Positions 26,001 to 33,526 of a DNA stretch of 64,000 nt are shown piece after piece. Made by a program: the position numbers and the translations under genes. This DNA is from an uncultured Oscillibacter sp. (lineage in GTDB: Bacteria; Bacillota; Clostridia; Oscillospirales; Oscillospiraceae): assembly GCA_910585245.1 (NCBI GenBank), contig CAJUCO010000008.1, positions 13,048 to 77,047 of the forward strand. The letters are read 5' to 3'. The stretch's first letter is position 1. Each line of letters opens with the position of its first letter. Under the pieces are notes generated by a model, which saw only the letters and a list, made by a program, of their open reading frames with translations, was not told where the DNA came from and ran no database searches.

Positions 26001-27822
26001 GGTGTTTTGGGGCCGGGAGCTGTATTTGGTGGTGGGGTCCGACGTGGTGGCGGGAGCCTCGTCCTATCAGGCCCCGCCCCAGGAGGGTTCCGTCCACTCC
26101 CTGAATCACATTGTCTTTCGCCGCTCCAGCGACGCCGAGGGCCGGGAGATTGAGGCGGACCTCTCCCGTATCACCGGCCATGTGATCCAGCTCCAGCTGC
26201 CCACGCACCTGGAGGACATCAGCTCCACCCGCATCCGGGAGAACATCGACCTGGGCCGGGACATCTCCAACCTGGTGGACCCCACGGTGCAGGACCTCAT
26301 TTACCGCAACAGCCTCTACCTCCGGGAACCCCAGTACAAACAGCTGGTCCGGGCCAGCTTCCTGGACTTCGCCCGGATTGCCGAGCCGGCCCCGGCCCTC
26401 TGGGAGGAGCTGACAAAGACCCTGGGCCCCATGCCGGCCCCGGACCCCAGGGACAGTGTGTTTGTCCTCCGCGCCTCCGGCCCCCGGCCCCGGATTCTGG
26501 GCTGTCTCACCAGCCGGGTGCTCAACTCCGGGGAACTTTACAACGCCTTTGGCAGCGAGGAGCTGGCGAATTTCGTCCGCACCCGGACGGCGGGGCGAAT
26601 CCAGCTTTTGACGGGGCTTTGGACGGTCCGGGCCCCCGGGGGAAACTACGACGTGGGCCAGCTCCTTTTGACAGAGGTGTTGACCCGCGCGGCGGAGGAG
26701 GACTGCGGCTACGCGGTGTGGTGGGGCCCCGCCAGCCGGGAACAGACGGATATGCTCCGCCGCCAGGGGTTCCTCCCGGCGGAGCTGGAGACGCCGCGGG
26801 CCCTGTTGCTGGTGGATATGCGCTCCCCGGCGGTATTGGTGCAAAACATCCCCACCACCTTGAAAGAGCCCTTCGCCTCGGACCGGCAGGTGCTGCTTGC
26901 CATGGCCACGGCCCACCTCCGCTTCCAGGAGGCGGTCTGCGGCCTGTACCCCGGAAAGTTGGTGCTGTCGCTCAACGCGGAGGTTATTTACCACCGCTTA
27001 GTCCGGAAGCTGACGGAGGAAAACGGCGTACCCGCCGAGCCTCAGACTCCCCGGGTTCTGGGGCCCAAGATGTGCGTACCCTTTGGCAAGATCCTCCGGG
27101 GCAACGCGGTGCCCAACACCGTCACCAAAACCATACACACCGACAAGGTCTTCGCCCCGGATCTTCACTCGTTTACCATTGCCCCCTTCCCAGGCTACGC
27201 GCCTCTGGAGAGCCAGATCCGGACTATCCGCTCCTTCCGCCGTCCCGTTATGCTGGTGGACGACCTGCTCCACACCGGCAACCGGATGAACGCCCTGGAC
27301 CCCCTCTTCCGGCAAGAGGAGCTGGAGATCGACCGCTGTGTGGTGGGCCTCCTCTCCGGCCGGGGGCGGGACCTGATGGCCGCCCGGGGGCGGAAGGTGG
27401 ACAGCGTCTACTTTGTGCCGGACCTTCAGGCCTGGTTCGTGGAGTCTACCATGTATCCCTTCATCGGCGGAGACGCCGTGGACAAGGCGGCGGCCTCCGT
27501 TCCGGGGCTGACGCCGGCGGTGAACCTGATTTTACCCTATGCCTTTCCCCGGTTCTACCGGCGCAGCCACCGGGAGGCGGCGTTCCGCTTTTCCCAGACC
27601 TGTCTGGAAAACAGCCGCAGTCTCCTCCTGGCTCTGGAGCGGGCCTACCGGGAGCGCTACGCTCGGAACCTGACCCTCTCCCGCCTTAGCGAGGCGGTAA
27701 TTCTCCCCTTAAGTCCCGACAAGGGGGCGGCTTTGCGGTACGACCCGAATCTCTCCGCCTCCGTGTGCCTGGAGAGCGACCTCAGGCAGCTGGACCGGAT
27801 GAAGCGGTTGATGGAGGAATGA
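23029..27822 (+). CDS. giant multidomain protein: HD, helical repeats, NadD-like nucleotidyltransferase, GNAT-like, PRTase-like
   Basis: The 1597-residue protein, presumably cytoplasmic, joins several enzyme modules. An HD phosphohydrolase-like region has His210-Asp211 in AAAGHDIGKFG, with a further EHIAGVHH about 35 residues before it. Residues ~430-880 look like HEAT-type helical repeats. A nucleotidyltransferase region has GTFDPFSLSHKG from Gly913 and SSTRIRE at 1065-1071, as in NadD and related adenylyltransferases. Residues ~1140-1260 resemble a GNAT fold without an obvious acetyl-CoA loop. The last part has RPVMLVDDLLHTG at 1405-1417, like a PRPP-binding loop. GGAGGA-like bases precede the ATG at 23029. 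The substrate is unknown; nucleotide or NAD-like chemistry is inference. It leads a three-gene operon. Confidence 0.85.
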   Translation: MEQLYLDMKSAFQEEAFLRKLASPKDGVAALFETVDWPALLAPLLPIQKRLSCKEALAAFRPVLERVALEPEEGWALYAYHVALTLLFPQEDPAHTPRQRDGALCALQFLRTLLDAERAAVPFDFWLDFAFCTEEELEASNLAEEYRQFLRRWREEYVYELLRLGREVTSFRTCEHIAGVHHVSMTVSRAFKAGGGKIDLGLISAAAAGHDIGKFGCKPGERVPYLHYYYTDQWFSWRGLGALGRIAANHSVWDLELENLSSESLVLVYADFRVKQERLDGGGEIARLFSLGDAFEVILSKLDNVDAAKRRRYNYVYLKLRDFEGYLQSFGVDVTLESSGGAPLPRKDPSLMNEDEVVLGLRRTAVDHNIRLMHRLSRERLFVATLEAARGEKDPGRIRAYVSVFREYFTYWTVEQKEQTLEFLYELLLQPDGDIRRQAAGLMGRILSKFLSGYKKELPQGVSPSPQEERPFELWAEYLEKFIHPDRRLTPRQISMIRYQAKTAADTLLGGCDHEDFPRFSELLFRHYQNPAAETEEGAFALMNTALNLPMERVAPRDVDLLAGFASWWLERGEAPQQAAAMRLSRRLLPVLEKDSPQRRAVAQAVGAADCRSSTPLLYLQARLGKTLGLDVDGYQTQLDQGEAASGVFLDNLKTATPWVLKAVGVEYLLDQARRGEAANALHIATHFSNLMKVSENVVVRRLAGNALLDIAPMLTPPRRNEVAVELCEALETGQSEISQYIPRYLGQFLLWLTPRELDEILDELLRFLSSSSANVAAGALGTVGALLEHYRVYGRRFHEPEEVLDRRRKRMAGLLLKGLASCMEPVRQEALRVLGEGLFASEVLPYDDKVSLFTLVAKKLLFLIGEQPGGELTFFHTAAALSHIYRFAVTHRIESGPFHFEWRDKAAAFFPGTFDPFSLSHKGIVTAIRDLGMEVYLAVDEFSWSKKAQPSLIRRQIVSMSVADEFDVYLFPHDIPVNLATPADLLRLRQVFWGRELYLVVGSDVVAGASSYQAPPQEGSVHSLNHIVFRRSSDAEGREIEADLSRITGHVIQLQLPTHLEDISSTRIRENIDLGRDISNLVDPTVQDLIYRNSLYLREPQYKQLVRASFLDFARIAEPAPALWEELTKTLGPMPAPDPRDSVFVLRASGPRPRILGCLTSRVLNSGELYNAFGSEELANFVRTRTAGRIQLLTGLWTVRAPGGNYDVGQLLLTEVLTRAAEEDCGYAVWWGPASREQTDMLRRQGFLPAELETPRALLLVDMRSPAVLVQNIPTTLKEPFASDRQVLLAMATAHLRFQEAVCGLYPGKLVLSLNAEVIYHRLVRKLTEENGVPAEPQTPRVLGPKMCVPFGKILRGNAVPNTVTKTIHTDKVFAPDLHSFTIAPFPGYAPLESQIRTIRSFRRPVMLVDDLLHTGNRMNALDPLFRQEELEIDRCVVGLLSGRGRDLMAARGRKVDSVYFVPDLQAWFVESTMYPFIGGDAVDKAAASVPGLTPAVNLILPYAFPRFYRRSHREAAFRFSQTCLENSRSLLLALERAYRERYARNLTLSRLSEAVILPLSPDKGAALRYDPNLSASVCLESDLRQLDRMKRLMEE

Positions 27823-27890
27823 GACGGAGGCTGCGGGTCCCGGCGGCCCGGCAAAGGCGCGTTTTCAGCAACGGAAAGAAGGAGAGCAGC

Positions 27891-29141
27891 ATGACGGATG
27901 TATTTCACTACCAAATCCATGGGCGGGAGGCGGTTTCCGCGAAAGGGGACCTGCCCTTTCCCGCCGGGACCGGGGCTCCGCCGGAGCTGTTTGCGGTTTA
28001 CCGGGACCCGGTTTTGAGTCCGGCTGTCTGGAAGGTGACGGACGGGCGGCAGCTGACGCAGGACCGGGCGGACGTATCCTGGCTGGCCCCCCGGCGAATG
28101 GGACCCCCGGTGGAATGGCCGCCTGAGGTTTGCGCCGCCCTGGCGGCGGGGCGATTGACGGGGGTGAACCTGCGGCATCCCCGCTGGGAGCGGGCACTGG
28201 AGTTTACCGCGGCCAAGGCCGGGAAAAAGCGGGTCCACCTTCTGGCCCTGGGCGACGTGGGGGGAACTTTGCTGACAGCCCTGAAGCTCCTGGGCGGGGA
28301 CGTGATCTCCTCCATCGGCGTTTGCGATTTGAGCGAAAAGACCGTGGATCGCTGGGTGGCGGAGATGGGCCAGATTTCCTGGCCCTGGGACTACGGAGAC
28401 CTGCCCGAGGTGGAGGCAGTGGGGCCGGAGGCGCTTTTTGACTGCGACGTGTTCCTCTTTGCCGCCACCAGGGCTGTCCCGGCGGTGGGCAGCGGCGTGA
28501 AGGACGTGCGCATGGCCCAGCTGGAGGCCAACCGCCCTTTGGTAGAGTCCTTTGCCCGGCAGGCCCGGGGGGCGGATTTTCAGGGGCTCTTTGTGGTTCT
28601 CAGCGACCCGGTGGACCAGCTGTGCCAAGCGGCCTGGTGGGCCTCCAACGTCTGTGAGGAGACGGAATATCCGGACCTTCAGGGACTGCTTCCCGAGCAG
28701 GTGCAGGGCTTTGGCCTGGGGGTGATGAACGCCCGGGCGGCGTATTTCGCTATGAGGGACCCCCGGTTTGCCTCCTTTCTCACGGAGGGGCGGACCTTTG
28801 GCCCCCATGGGCGGGGGCTGGTGGTGGCCAATTCTGTGGAACACTACGACGGCGGCCTCTCCCAGGAGTTGACCCGCCTGACGGTGGAGGCAAATCTTCG
28901 CATCCGGGACCTGGGCTTTAAGCCCTATGTGGCCCCCGCCGTGTCCTCCGGAGCCATGCAGCTGCTTCTCAGCCTCCGGGGACAGTGGCACTGCGGCTCC
29001 GTGCCCCTGGGAGGGGTGTGGTTCGGGTGCAAAAACCGCTTTACCCCCTGTGGCCTGGAGTGGGAGACCCTGGACCTGCCGGACGCCCTGTTTGCCCGGC
29101 TCCGGGAGACGGAGGGGATTTTGCAGGAGCTTTCCGAGTGA
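27891..29141 (+). CDS. lactate/malate dehydrogenase-like Rossmann protein
   Basis: The 416-residue protein has a nucleotide-binding motif GDVGG at residues 121-125 (LLALGDVGGTLLTAL), an acidic strand end in VCDLSEKT, and the KDVRMAQLEANRPLVESFA and VVLSDPVDQLC stretches that recall the LDH/MDH superfamily. The usual catalytic Asp-His pair is not evident at its normal place, so the reaction cannot be named. An additional ~110 residues precede the Rossmann core. AAGGAG lies before the ATG. It is 68 bases after the giant gene and 14 bases before the flavodoxin-fold gene. Confidence 0.7.
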   Translation: MTDVFHYQIHGREAVSAKGDLPFPAGTGAPPELFAVYRDPVLSPAVWKVTDGRQLTQDRADVSWLAPRRMGPPVEWPPEVCAALAAGRLTGVNLRHPRWERALEFTAAKAGKKRVHLLALGDVGGTLLTALKLLGGDVISSIGVCDLSEKTVDRWVAEMGQISWPWDYGDLPEVEAVGPEALFDCDVFLFAATRAVPAVGSGVKDVRMAQLEANRPLVESFARQARGADFQGLFVVLSDPVDQLCQAAWWASNVCEETEYPDLQGLLPEQVQGFGLGVMNARAAYFAMRDPRFASFLTEGRTFGPHGRGLVVANSVEHYDGGLSQELTRLTVEANLRIRDLGFKPYVAPAVSSGAMQLLLSLRGQWHCGSVPLGGVWFGCKNRFTPCGLEWETLDLPDALFARLRETEGILQELSE

Positions 29142-29155
29142 GGAGGGGGGAAACT

Positions 29156-30196
29156 ATGGAACACAAGCTGGTGATTCTCCAGGCCGGACGGCTGGAGGGG
29201 CGGCTGGGACAGACGCTCGGGGCCGCTCTGGCGGGGGCGCCCTTCCGGTTTGCGGGGGAGGGGGAGTCCCTTCAAAACCGGCGGCTTCTCTTCGCCTTCT
29301 CCCTGCCGGGAAATGGAGTCAATCAGAGTTTGACGGAGCTTCTGGGCCGGCTCCGGGACCATCCCGGCTGCCTGCAAGGCAGCGTGGGGGGAGTGGTCAT
29401 AGACGGAGAGGGAGACCTGTACACCAAGGCGGCGGGCCGGGAGCTCATCCTGGCCGCCAGTTTGGCGGGCTGCGCCTTTCCGGGACATCCCCTGGTGGAG
29501 GCCACGGGGAGCCTTCAAAACTTCGCCGTTCAGGCGCGGAACGGGGGCTGTGACTTGGAAACCGCTTACCGCTTGGCGGTGGGGGACCTGGCGGAGCGGG
29601 TGGCGGATTTCGCGCCCCCCCGGCGGCGAAGGCCCAGGGTTTTGGCCCTCCACGCGTCCAGCCGCGCCACCTCCAACACGCTGGACCTTTGGGGCCGGGT
29701 CCGGGAGCGGCTGGAGGAGGACTGTGAGATTTTGGAAATCGGCCTTAGGAACGGGACTCTGGAGGACTGCGCCGGGTGCCCCTACACCACCTGCCTCCAC
29801 TTTGGGGAGCAGGGGGGCTGCTTTTACGGCGGCGTCATGGTCCAGGAGGTCTTCCCCGCCCTCCGGCAGGCAGACGCGGTGGCGCTTCTTTGTCCCAATT
29901 ACAACGACGCCCTCTCCGCCAACCTCACCGCCGCCGTGAACCGCCTGACGGCTCTCTACCGCGCGACCTCTTTCGGGGGCAAGGCGGTCTTTGCCATTGT
30001 GGTCTCCGGCTATTCCGGGGGAGACCTGGTGGCAAGTCAGGTGGTCTCGGCCCTTTGCCTCAACAAGGGCTTCTGGCTTCCTCCCGGGGCCCTGCTGTTG
30101 GAGACCGCCAACGACGCTGGGGCGGCCCTCAGGCTGCCGGGAATCGGGGAGCGGCTGGAGCGCTTCGCGGACAATATGCGCTTTTGGCTTTCGTAG
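29156..30196 (+). CDS. flavodoxin-fold NAD(P)H-dependent FMN reductase-like protein with extra N-terminal domain
   Basis: The 346-residue protein has two parts. Residues ~1-155 form a domain I do not recognise. Residues ~160-346 look like an FMN-dependent oxidoreductase, with VLALHASSRATSNT as the phosphate loop. A cysteine group (Cys205, Cys208, Cys213, Cys222; CAGCPYTTC) follows the core strand, as in iron-sulfur flavoproteins, which could carry a 4Fe-4S cluster. GAGGAGG precedes the ATG. It closes the three-gene operon, so it may supply or accept electrons for the dehydrogenase-like protein. Confidence 0.75.
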   Translation: MEHKLVILQAGRLEGRLGQTLGAALAGAPFRFAGEGESLQNRRLLFAFSLPGNGVNQSLTELLGRLRDHPGCLQGSVGGVVIDGEGDLYTKAAGRELILAASLAGCAFPGHPLVEATGSLQNFAVQARNGGCDLETAYRLAVGDLAERVADFAPPRRRRPRVLALHASSRATSNTLDLWGRVRERLEEDCEILEIGLRNGTLEDCAGCPYTTCLHFGEQGGCFYGGVMVQEVFPALRQADAVALLCPNYNDALSANLTAAVNRLTALYRATSFGGKAVFAIVVSGYSGGDLVASQVVSALCLNKGFWLPPGALLLETANDAGAALRLPGIGERLERFADNMRFWLS

Positions 30197-30257
30197 AGGC
30201 GAAACCGTGTGGCCGTACCCTTAAAACGTACAGGGACGTACTCCGCCGCCGGGGCTC

Positions 30258-30286
30258 TTGCGCTTTGTGGCGGGACGTGCTAAAAT
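30258..30286 (+). promoter_or_regulatory. promoter of the SLH protein gene
   Basis: TTGCGC and TAAAAT are spaced by 17 bases, 36 bases before the ATG. Confidence 0.65.
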
Positions 30287-30322
30287 GATGGGACAATCTA
30301 TAGAAAAGGAGTATCCCCGTCT

Positions 30323-31492
30323 ATGAAAAAGTTTTTCCTGCCGCTGCTGGCCCTTCTCTGCCTGATCCTCCCGGCCCAGGCGGCGGGCTTTTACGATCTC
30401 CCGGCGGACCACTGGGCCGGGGAGGAAATCCAACAGGCGCTGGCCGCCGGGGCGGTAAACGGCTACGGCGACGGCTCCTTCCAGCCTGCCCGGGAGGTCA
30501 CCGCCGCCCAATTTTGCGCCATACTTTCCCGCTCCTTCCTGCAGGAGGAGTACGCCGCCGCCAAAGAGGGGAGGTACCAGGCCATGGACGCCTGCCGCGC
30601 CGTTCTCAAGGGCACGTCGGCGGAGGAGACCTGGCGGGACCTGGGCAAGCGCTGGGACCGCTATGTGAACGAGCCCCTGAGCCGCTATGACATGGCCCAG
30701 ATCCTCTACAATCTGGTCCTGGAAAAGGACGCCCTCCAGGAGACCGTCCAGCTTTCCACCACGGACATCGCCGACTGGGCGGATATCCCCGACGGCTATC
30801 ACAGCGCCGTCTTCACCTGCTGGGGTATGGGACTTCTAAAAGGACAGGCCGATGGCCGCTTCGCCGGGGAAGAGCATTTGAACCGGGCCCAGACCTGTGT
30901 GATCTGGTCCCGGATGGACGCCTTGCTCAACGGCCCCCGAGAGATCCCGGAGGACCCGGACGCGGGCGTAGAAGTCAAAGAGATGCCCGCTTTCGGTCTC
31001 CAGGGGGACGAGACGGTCCAGCAGATGATGAAGCGCGTCAACGCCAAAACGCCCCGCTGCAAGGAGGGCCGCCTTCCCAACGGCAAGCTGCGGACGGAGG
31101 AAAATATCCAAGAGCTGTTGGAGCTGGTGAAGCAGGGCTGCCCCGACGGCACGGTTTGGAGCAGCACCATCCGCTATGACTACCAGCCCTCCCAGTTCGG
31201 TTTGACACATGGCTGCTTGTCCTTTGCCATGGCGGTGGGGGATTTCCTTTTTGGGGAGGAGACTCCCGTCACGCAGCACCGGAATTTCCGGACCCTGGCC
31301 GTGGGGGACGCCCTCCATATCCAAGGCGGCGGCGCGGAACGGGTGCTGATTCTCACCTCCGTGGACCGGGAGGAGGACGTTTATACCGCCTGCGCCCTGG
31401 AGCGGAACGGGAAAGTGAACTGGGACGAGTGGGGCCCCCTCTCCGGATTGGTGGACGCCGTGAACTTCACCACCGTGTACAGCCGGGGATAA
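30323..31492 (+). CDS. secreted SLH-domain protein
   Basis: The 389-residue protein has a signal peptide (MKKFFLPLLALLCLILPAQA) and then S-layer-homology segments: FYDLPADHWAGEEIQQALAA near residue 22 with GYGDGSFQPAREVTAAQF, and WADIPDGYHSAVFTCWGMG with LNRAQTCVI further on. SLH domains bind pyruvylated wall polymers. Residues ~215-389 are an extra domain with two possible Cys pairs and no recognised family. AAAGGAG precedes the ATG. It has its own promoter and terminator. Confidence 0.85.
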   Translation: MKKFFLPLLALLCLILPAQAAGFYDLPADHWAGEEIQQALAAGAVNGYGDGSFQPAREVTAAQFCAILSRSFLQEEYAAAKEGRYQAMDACRAVLKGTSAEETWRDLGKRWDRYVNEPLSRYDMAQILYNLVLEKDALQETVQLSTTDIADWADIPDGYHSAVFTCWGMGLLKGQADGRFAGEEHLNRAQTCVIWSRMDALLNGPREIPEDPDAGVEVKEMPAFGLQGDETVQQMMKRVNAKTPRCKEGRLPNGKLRTEENIQELLELVKQGCPDGTVWSSTIRYDYQPSQFGLTHGCLSFAMAVGDFLFGEETPVTQHRNFRTLAVGDALHIQGGGAERVLILTSVDREEDVYTACALERNGKVNWDEWGPLSGLVDAVNFTTVYSRG

Positions 31493-31502
31493 GCCTTTGG
31501 AA

Positions 31503-31525
31503 AGGACCGCCCTTTGGGCGGTCCT
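31503..31525 (+). terminator. hairpin after the SLH protein gene
   Basis: AGGACCGCCC and GGGCGGTCCT pair around TTT. There is no long T run, so termination may be partial. Confidence 0.6.
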
Positions 31526-31554
31526 CAGAGTGCCGAAAAACCGTAAAAACCATC

Positions 31555-31691
31555 CCCGGCGGGAAGGAAGAGAGTTACGAGAGGAACCCGGGAGGGGTTC
31601 CTTTCGTTTTCAATCATACGTTTTCAAAACATTTGAAAACGTTTTGAAAACTTGCTCAGGCTGGCGAAAATCCTTTTTCGACAGCCTGAAA
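31555..31691 (+). repeat. triple-hairpin element, upstream copy
   Basis: Three palindromes lie in a row: GGAACCC/GGGTTCC, GTTTTCAAAAC/GTTTTGAAAAC-like, and CAGGCTG..CAGCCTG (31,657-31,688). The whole segment matches the reverse complement of 35,263-35,393. Confidence 0.75.
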
Positions 31692-31730
31692 GGACCGCCC
31701 GTTGGACGGTCCTTTTCCGTCTCTCCGCCC

Positions 31731-31759
31731 TTGCAAACCCTTGTTTCAAGTGTTATGAT
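31731..31759 (+). promoter_or_regulatory. promoter of hscC
   Basis: TTGCAA and TATGAT are spaced by 17 bases, 33 bases before the ATG. No CIRCE element or heat-shock sigma site is seen. Confidence 0.65.
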
Positions 31760-31792
31760 ATCCACAGCAAACCAAGGAAAGCGGGGAAAGAC

Positions 31793-33526
31793 ATGGCAAT
31801 CATCGGCATTGATCTGGGTACCACCAACTCTCTGGCCGCCGTCTGGCGCAACGGGAAGAGCGAGCTGATTCCAAACGCAGCCGGGAAGGCGCTGACTCCC
31901 AGCGTAGTGAGCGTGGACGAGGATGGCGGCGTCCTGGTGGGCCGGGCGGCCAGGGACCGCCTCATCTCCCACCCGGAGCGGACCGCCGCCCGGTTTAAGC
32001 GGTTTATGGGCACAGACAAGACCTATACGCTGGGCAGCCGGACCTTCACGCCGGAGGATTTGTCCTCCCTGATTCTCCGCTCTCTCCGGGAAGACGCGGA
32101 GGCCTATCTGGGAGAGACGGTGGAGGAGGCGGTGGTCAGCGTCCCCGCCTACTTCGCCGAGGCCCAGCGGGCGGCTACAAAACGGGCCGCCGCCCTGGCG
32201 GGACTGAAGGTGGAACGGCTGGTCAACGAGCCCTCCGCCGCCGCGGTGGCGGGCCACATCAGCGAGGGGGAGGAGGATAAGGTCTCGCTGGTCTTCGATC
32301 TTGGCGGCGGCACCCTGGACGTGTCCTTGGTGGAGCGCTTCGGCAATGTGGTCAGCGTCACCGCCGTCAGTGGGGACAACCGCCTGGGCGGCGCGGATTT
32401 TGATTTGGCCATTGCCCGGGGCTTTTGCGAGGACGGACACTTGGATTTCGACAGCCTGACTCCCCGCCAAAAAGAGCTTTTAATCCGGCAGGCGGAGACC
32501 TGCAAGATGGCCCTGACGAACCAGGAGATGGTGATCATGTCTGTGGACGACGGGACGATTTCCGCAGCCCTGACCCTTTCCAACGAGTGGCTTATCCGCA
32601 AGTGCGAAACGCTCTTCCGGCGGATGACCGCCCCCATTCAGCGGGTCTTTCTGGACGGGGGCGTCTCCCCCCGGGAGCTGGACGATCTGGTGATGGTGGG
32701 CGGGTCCAGCCATATGCCCGCCGTCCGGCGGTACATCGCCCGGTTTCTCCGCAAAGAGCCCGTCCGGGACAGCCGCCCCGACACGGCCGTGGCCCTGGGG
32801 GCGGGAATTTGCGCCGGGATGAAGGCCCGGGTGGGGGACCTTCGGGAGCTGGTTCTCACCGACGTGTGCCCGTTCACCCTGGGGGTGGCCCGGTATAACG
32901 AAAGCGAACCGGGCCGGGACCTGATGAGCCCCATTATCGAGCGTAACAGCGTTCTCCCAACCAGCAAGATGGGGATTTACTATACCGTCCGGGACGGCCA
33001 GGACCGGGTGGATGTGCGGGTCTATCAGGGGGAGAACCGCTACTGTGCGGATAACACCCTGCTGGGGACGCTCCAGATCTCCGTGCCCCCGGCCCCCAGG
33101 GGGGAGCAATCCATCCGCGTCCGCTTCACCTATGACATCAACGGCCTTTTAGAGGTGGAGGTGGCCGGAGAGGCGGGGCAGTCCCGGCGTCTGGTCCTCC
33201 AGAACAAGGACATGACGGCGGCGGAGGCGGAGCGCCGCTTACAAGAGCTGTCCCATCTAAAGCTCCACCCCCGGGACCAGGAGGAGTACCGGGCCATGGT
33301 GGCCCGGGGGGAGCGGCTGTATGCCGTCACCGTGGGGGAGCTTCGGGAACAGGTGGCGGAGATGCTGGATTGGTATCAGCGGGTTCTCTCCACCCAGGAG
33401 AACTTGAAAATTGCCAAGGCCACAAAGCGTCTGGACCGCTTTTTCGATCAGGCGGAGGCCTATCTGGGAGACGCGGCCCTGCCGCCGCCGGAGCTTTCGG
33501 AGGACGATGAGGAGGACGGGCTGTGA
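31793..33526 (+). CDS. hscC: HscC-type Hsp70 chaperone
   Basis: The 577-residue protein has the Hsp70 ATPase motifs IGIDLGTTNS at the N-terminus, VFDLGGGTLD and MVGGSSHMP, followed by a substrate-binding part that is shorter than in DnaK and ends in an acidic tail (ELSEDDEEDGL). Length and form suit HscC, a specialised Hsp70. It works with J-domain partners, and the next gene encodes a J-like protein whose GTG start overlaps the hscC stop. The E. coli hscC locus likewise has DjlB/DjlC-type partners. No grpE is nearby. Confidence 0.9.
   Translation: MAIIGIDLGTTNSLAAVWRNGKSELIPNAAGKALTPSVVSVDEDGGVLVGRAARDRLISHPERTAARFKRFMGTDKTYTLGSRTFTPEDLSSLILRSLREDAEAYLGETVEEAVVSVPAYFAEAQRAATKRAAALAGLKVERLVNEPSAAAVAGHISEGEEDKVSLVFDLGGGTLDVSLVERFGNVVSVTAVSGDNRLGGADFDLAIARGFCEDGHLDFDSLTPRQKELLIRQAETCKMALTNQEMVIMSVDDGTISAALTLSNEWLIRKCETLFRRMTAPIQRVFLDGGVSPRELDDLVMVGGSSHMPAVRRYIARFLRKEPVRDSRPDTAVALGAGICAGMKARVGDLRELVLTDVCPFTLGVARYNESEPGRDLMSPIIERNSVLPTSKMGIYYTVRDGQDRVDVRVYQGENRYCADNTLLGTLQISVPPAPRGEQSIRVRFTYDINGLLEVEVAGEAGQSRRLVLQNKDMTAAEAERRLQELSHLKLHPRDQEEYRAMVARGERLYAVTVGELREQVAEMLDWYQRVLSTQENLKIAKATKRLDRFFDQAEAYLGDAALPPPELSEDDEEDGL

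Larger units (their letters stand above)
31493..31792. other. 300-base gene-free stretch before hscC
   Basis: It holds a terminator, the upstream copy of the triple-hairpin element, another AGGACCG hairpin at 31,690-31,715 and the hscC promoter. No gene is seen. Confidence 0.7.

Noticed and set aside
25477..26994. 505-codon open frame opposite the giant gene
   Set aside because: It has no motif and arises from GC-rich third positions of the real gene.
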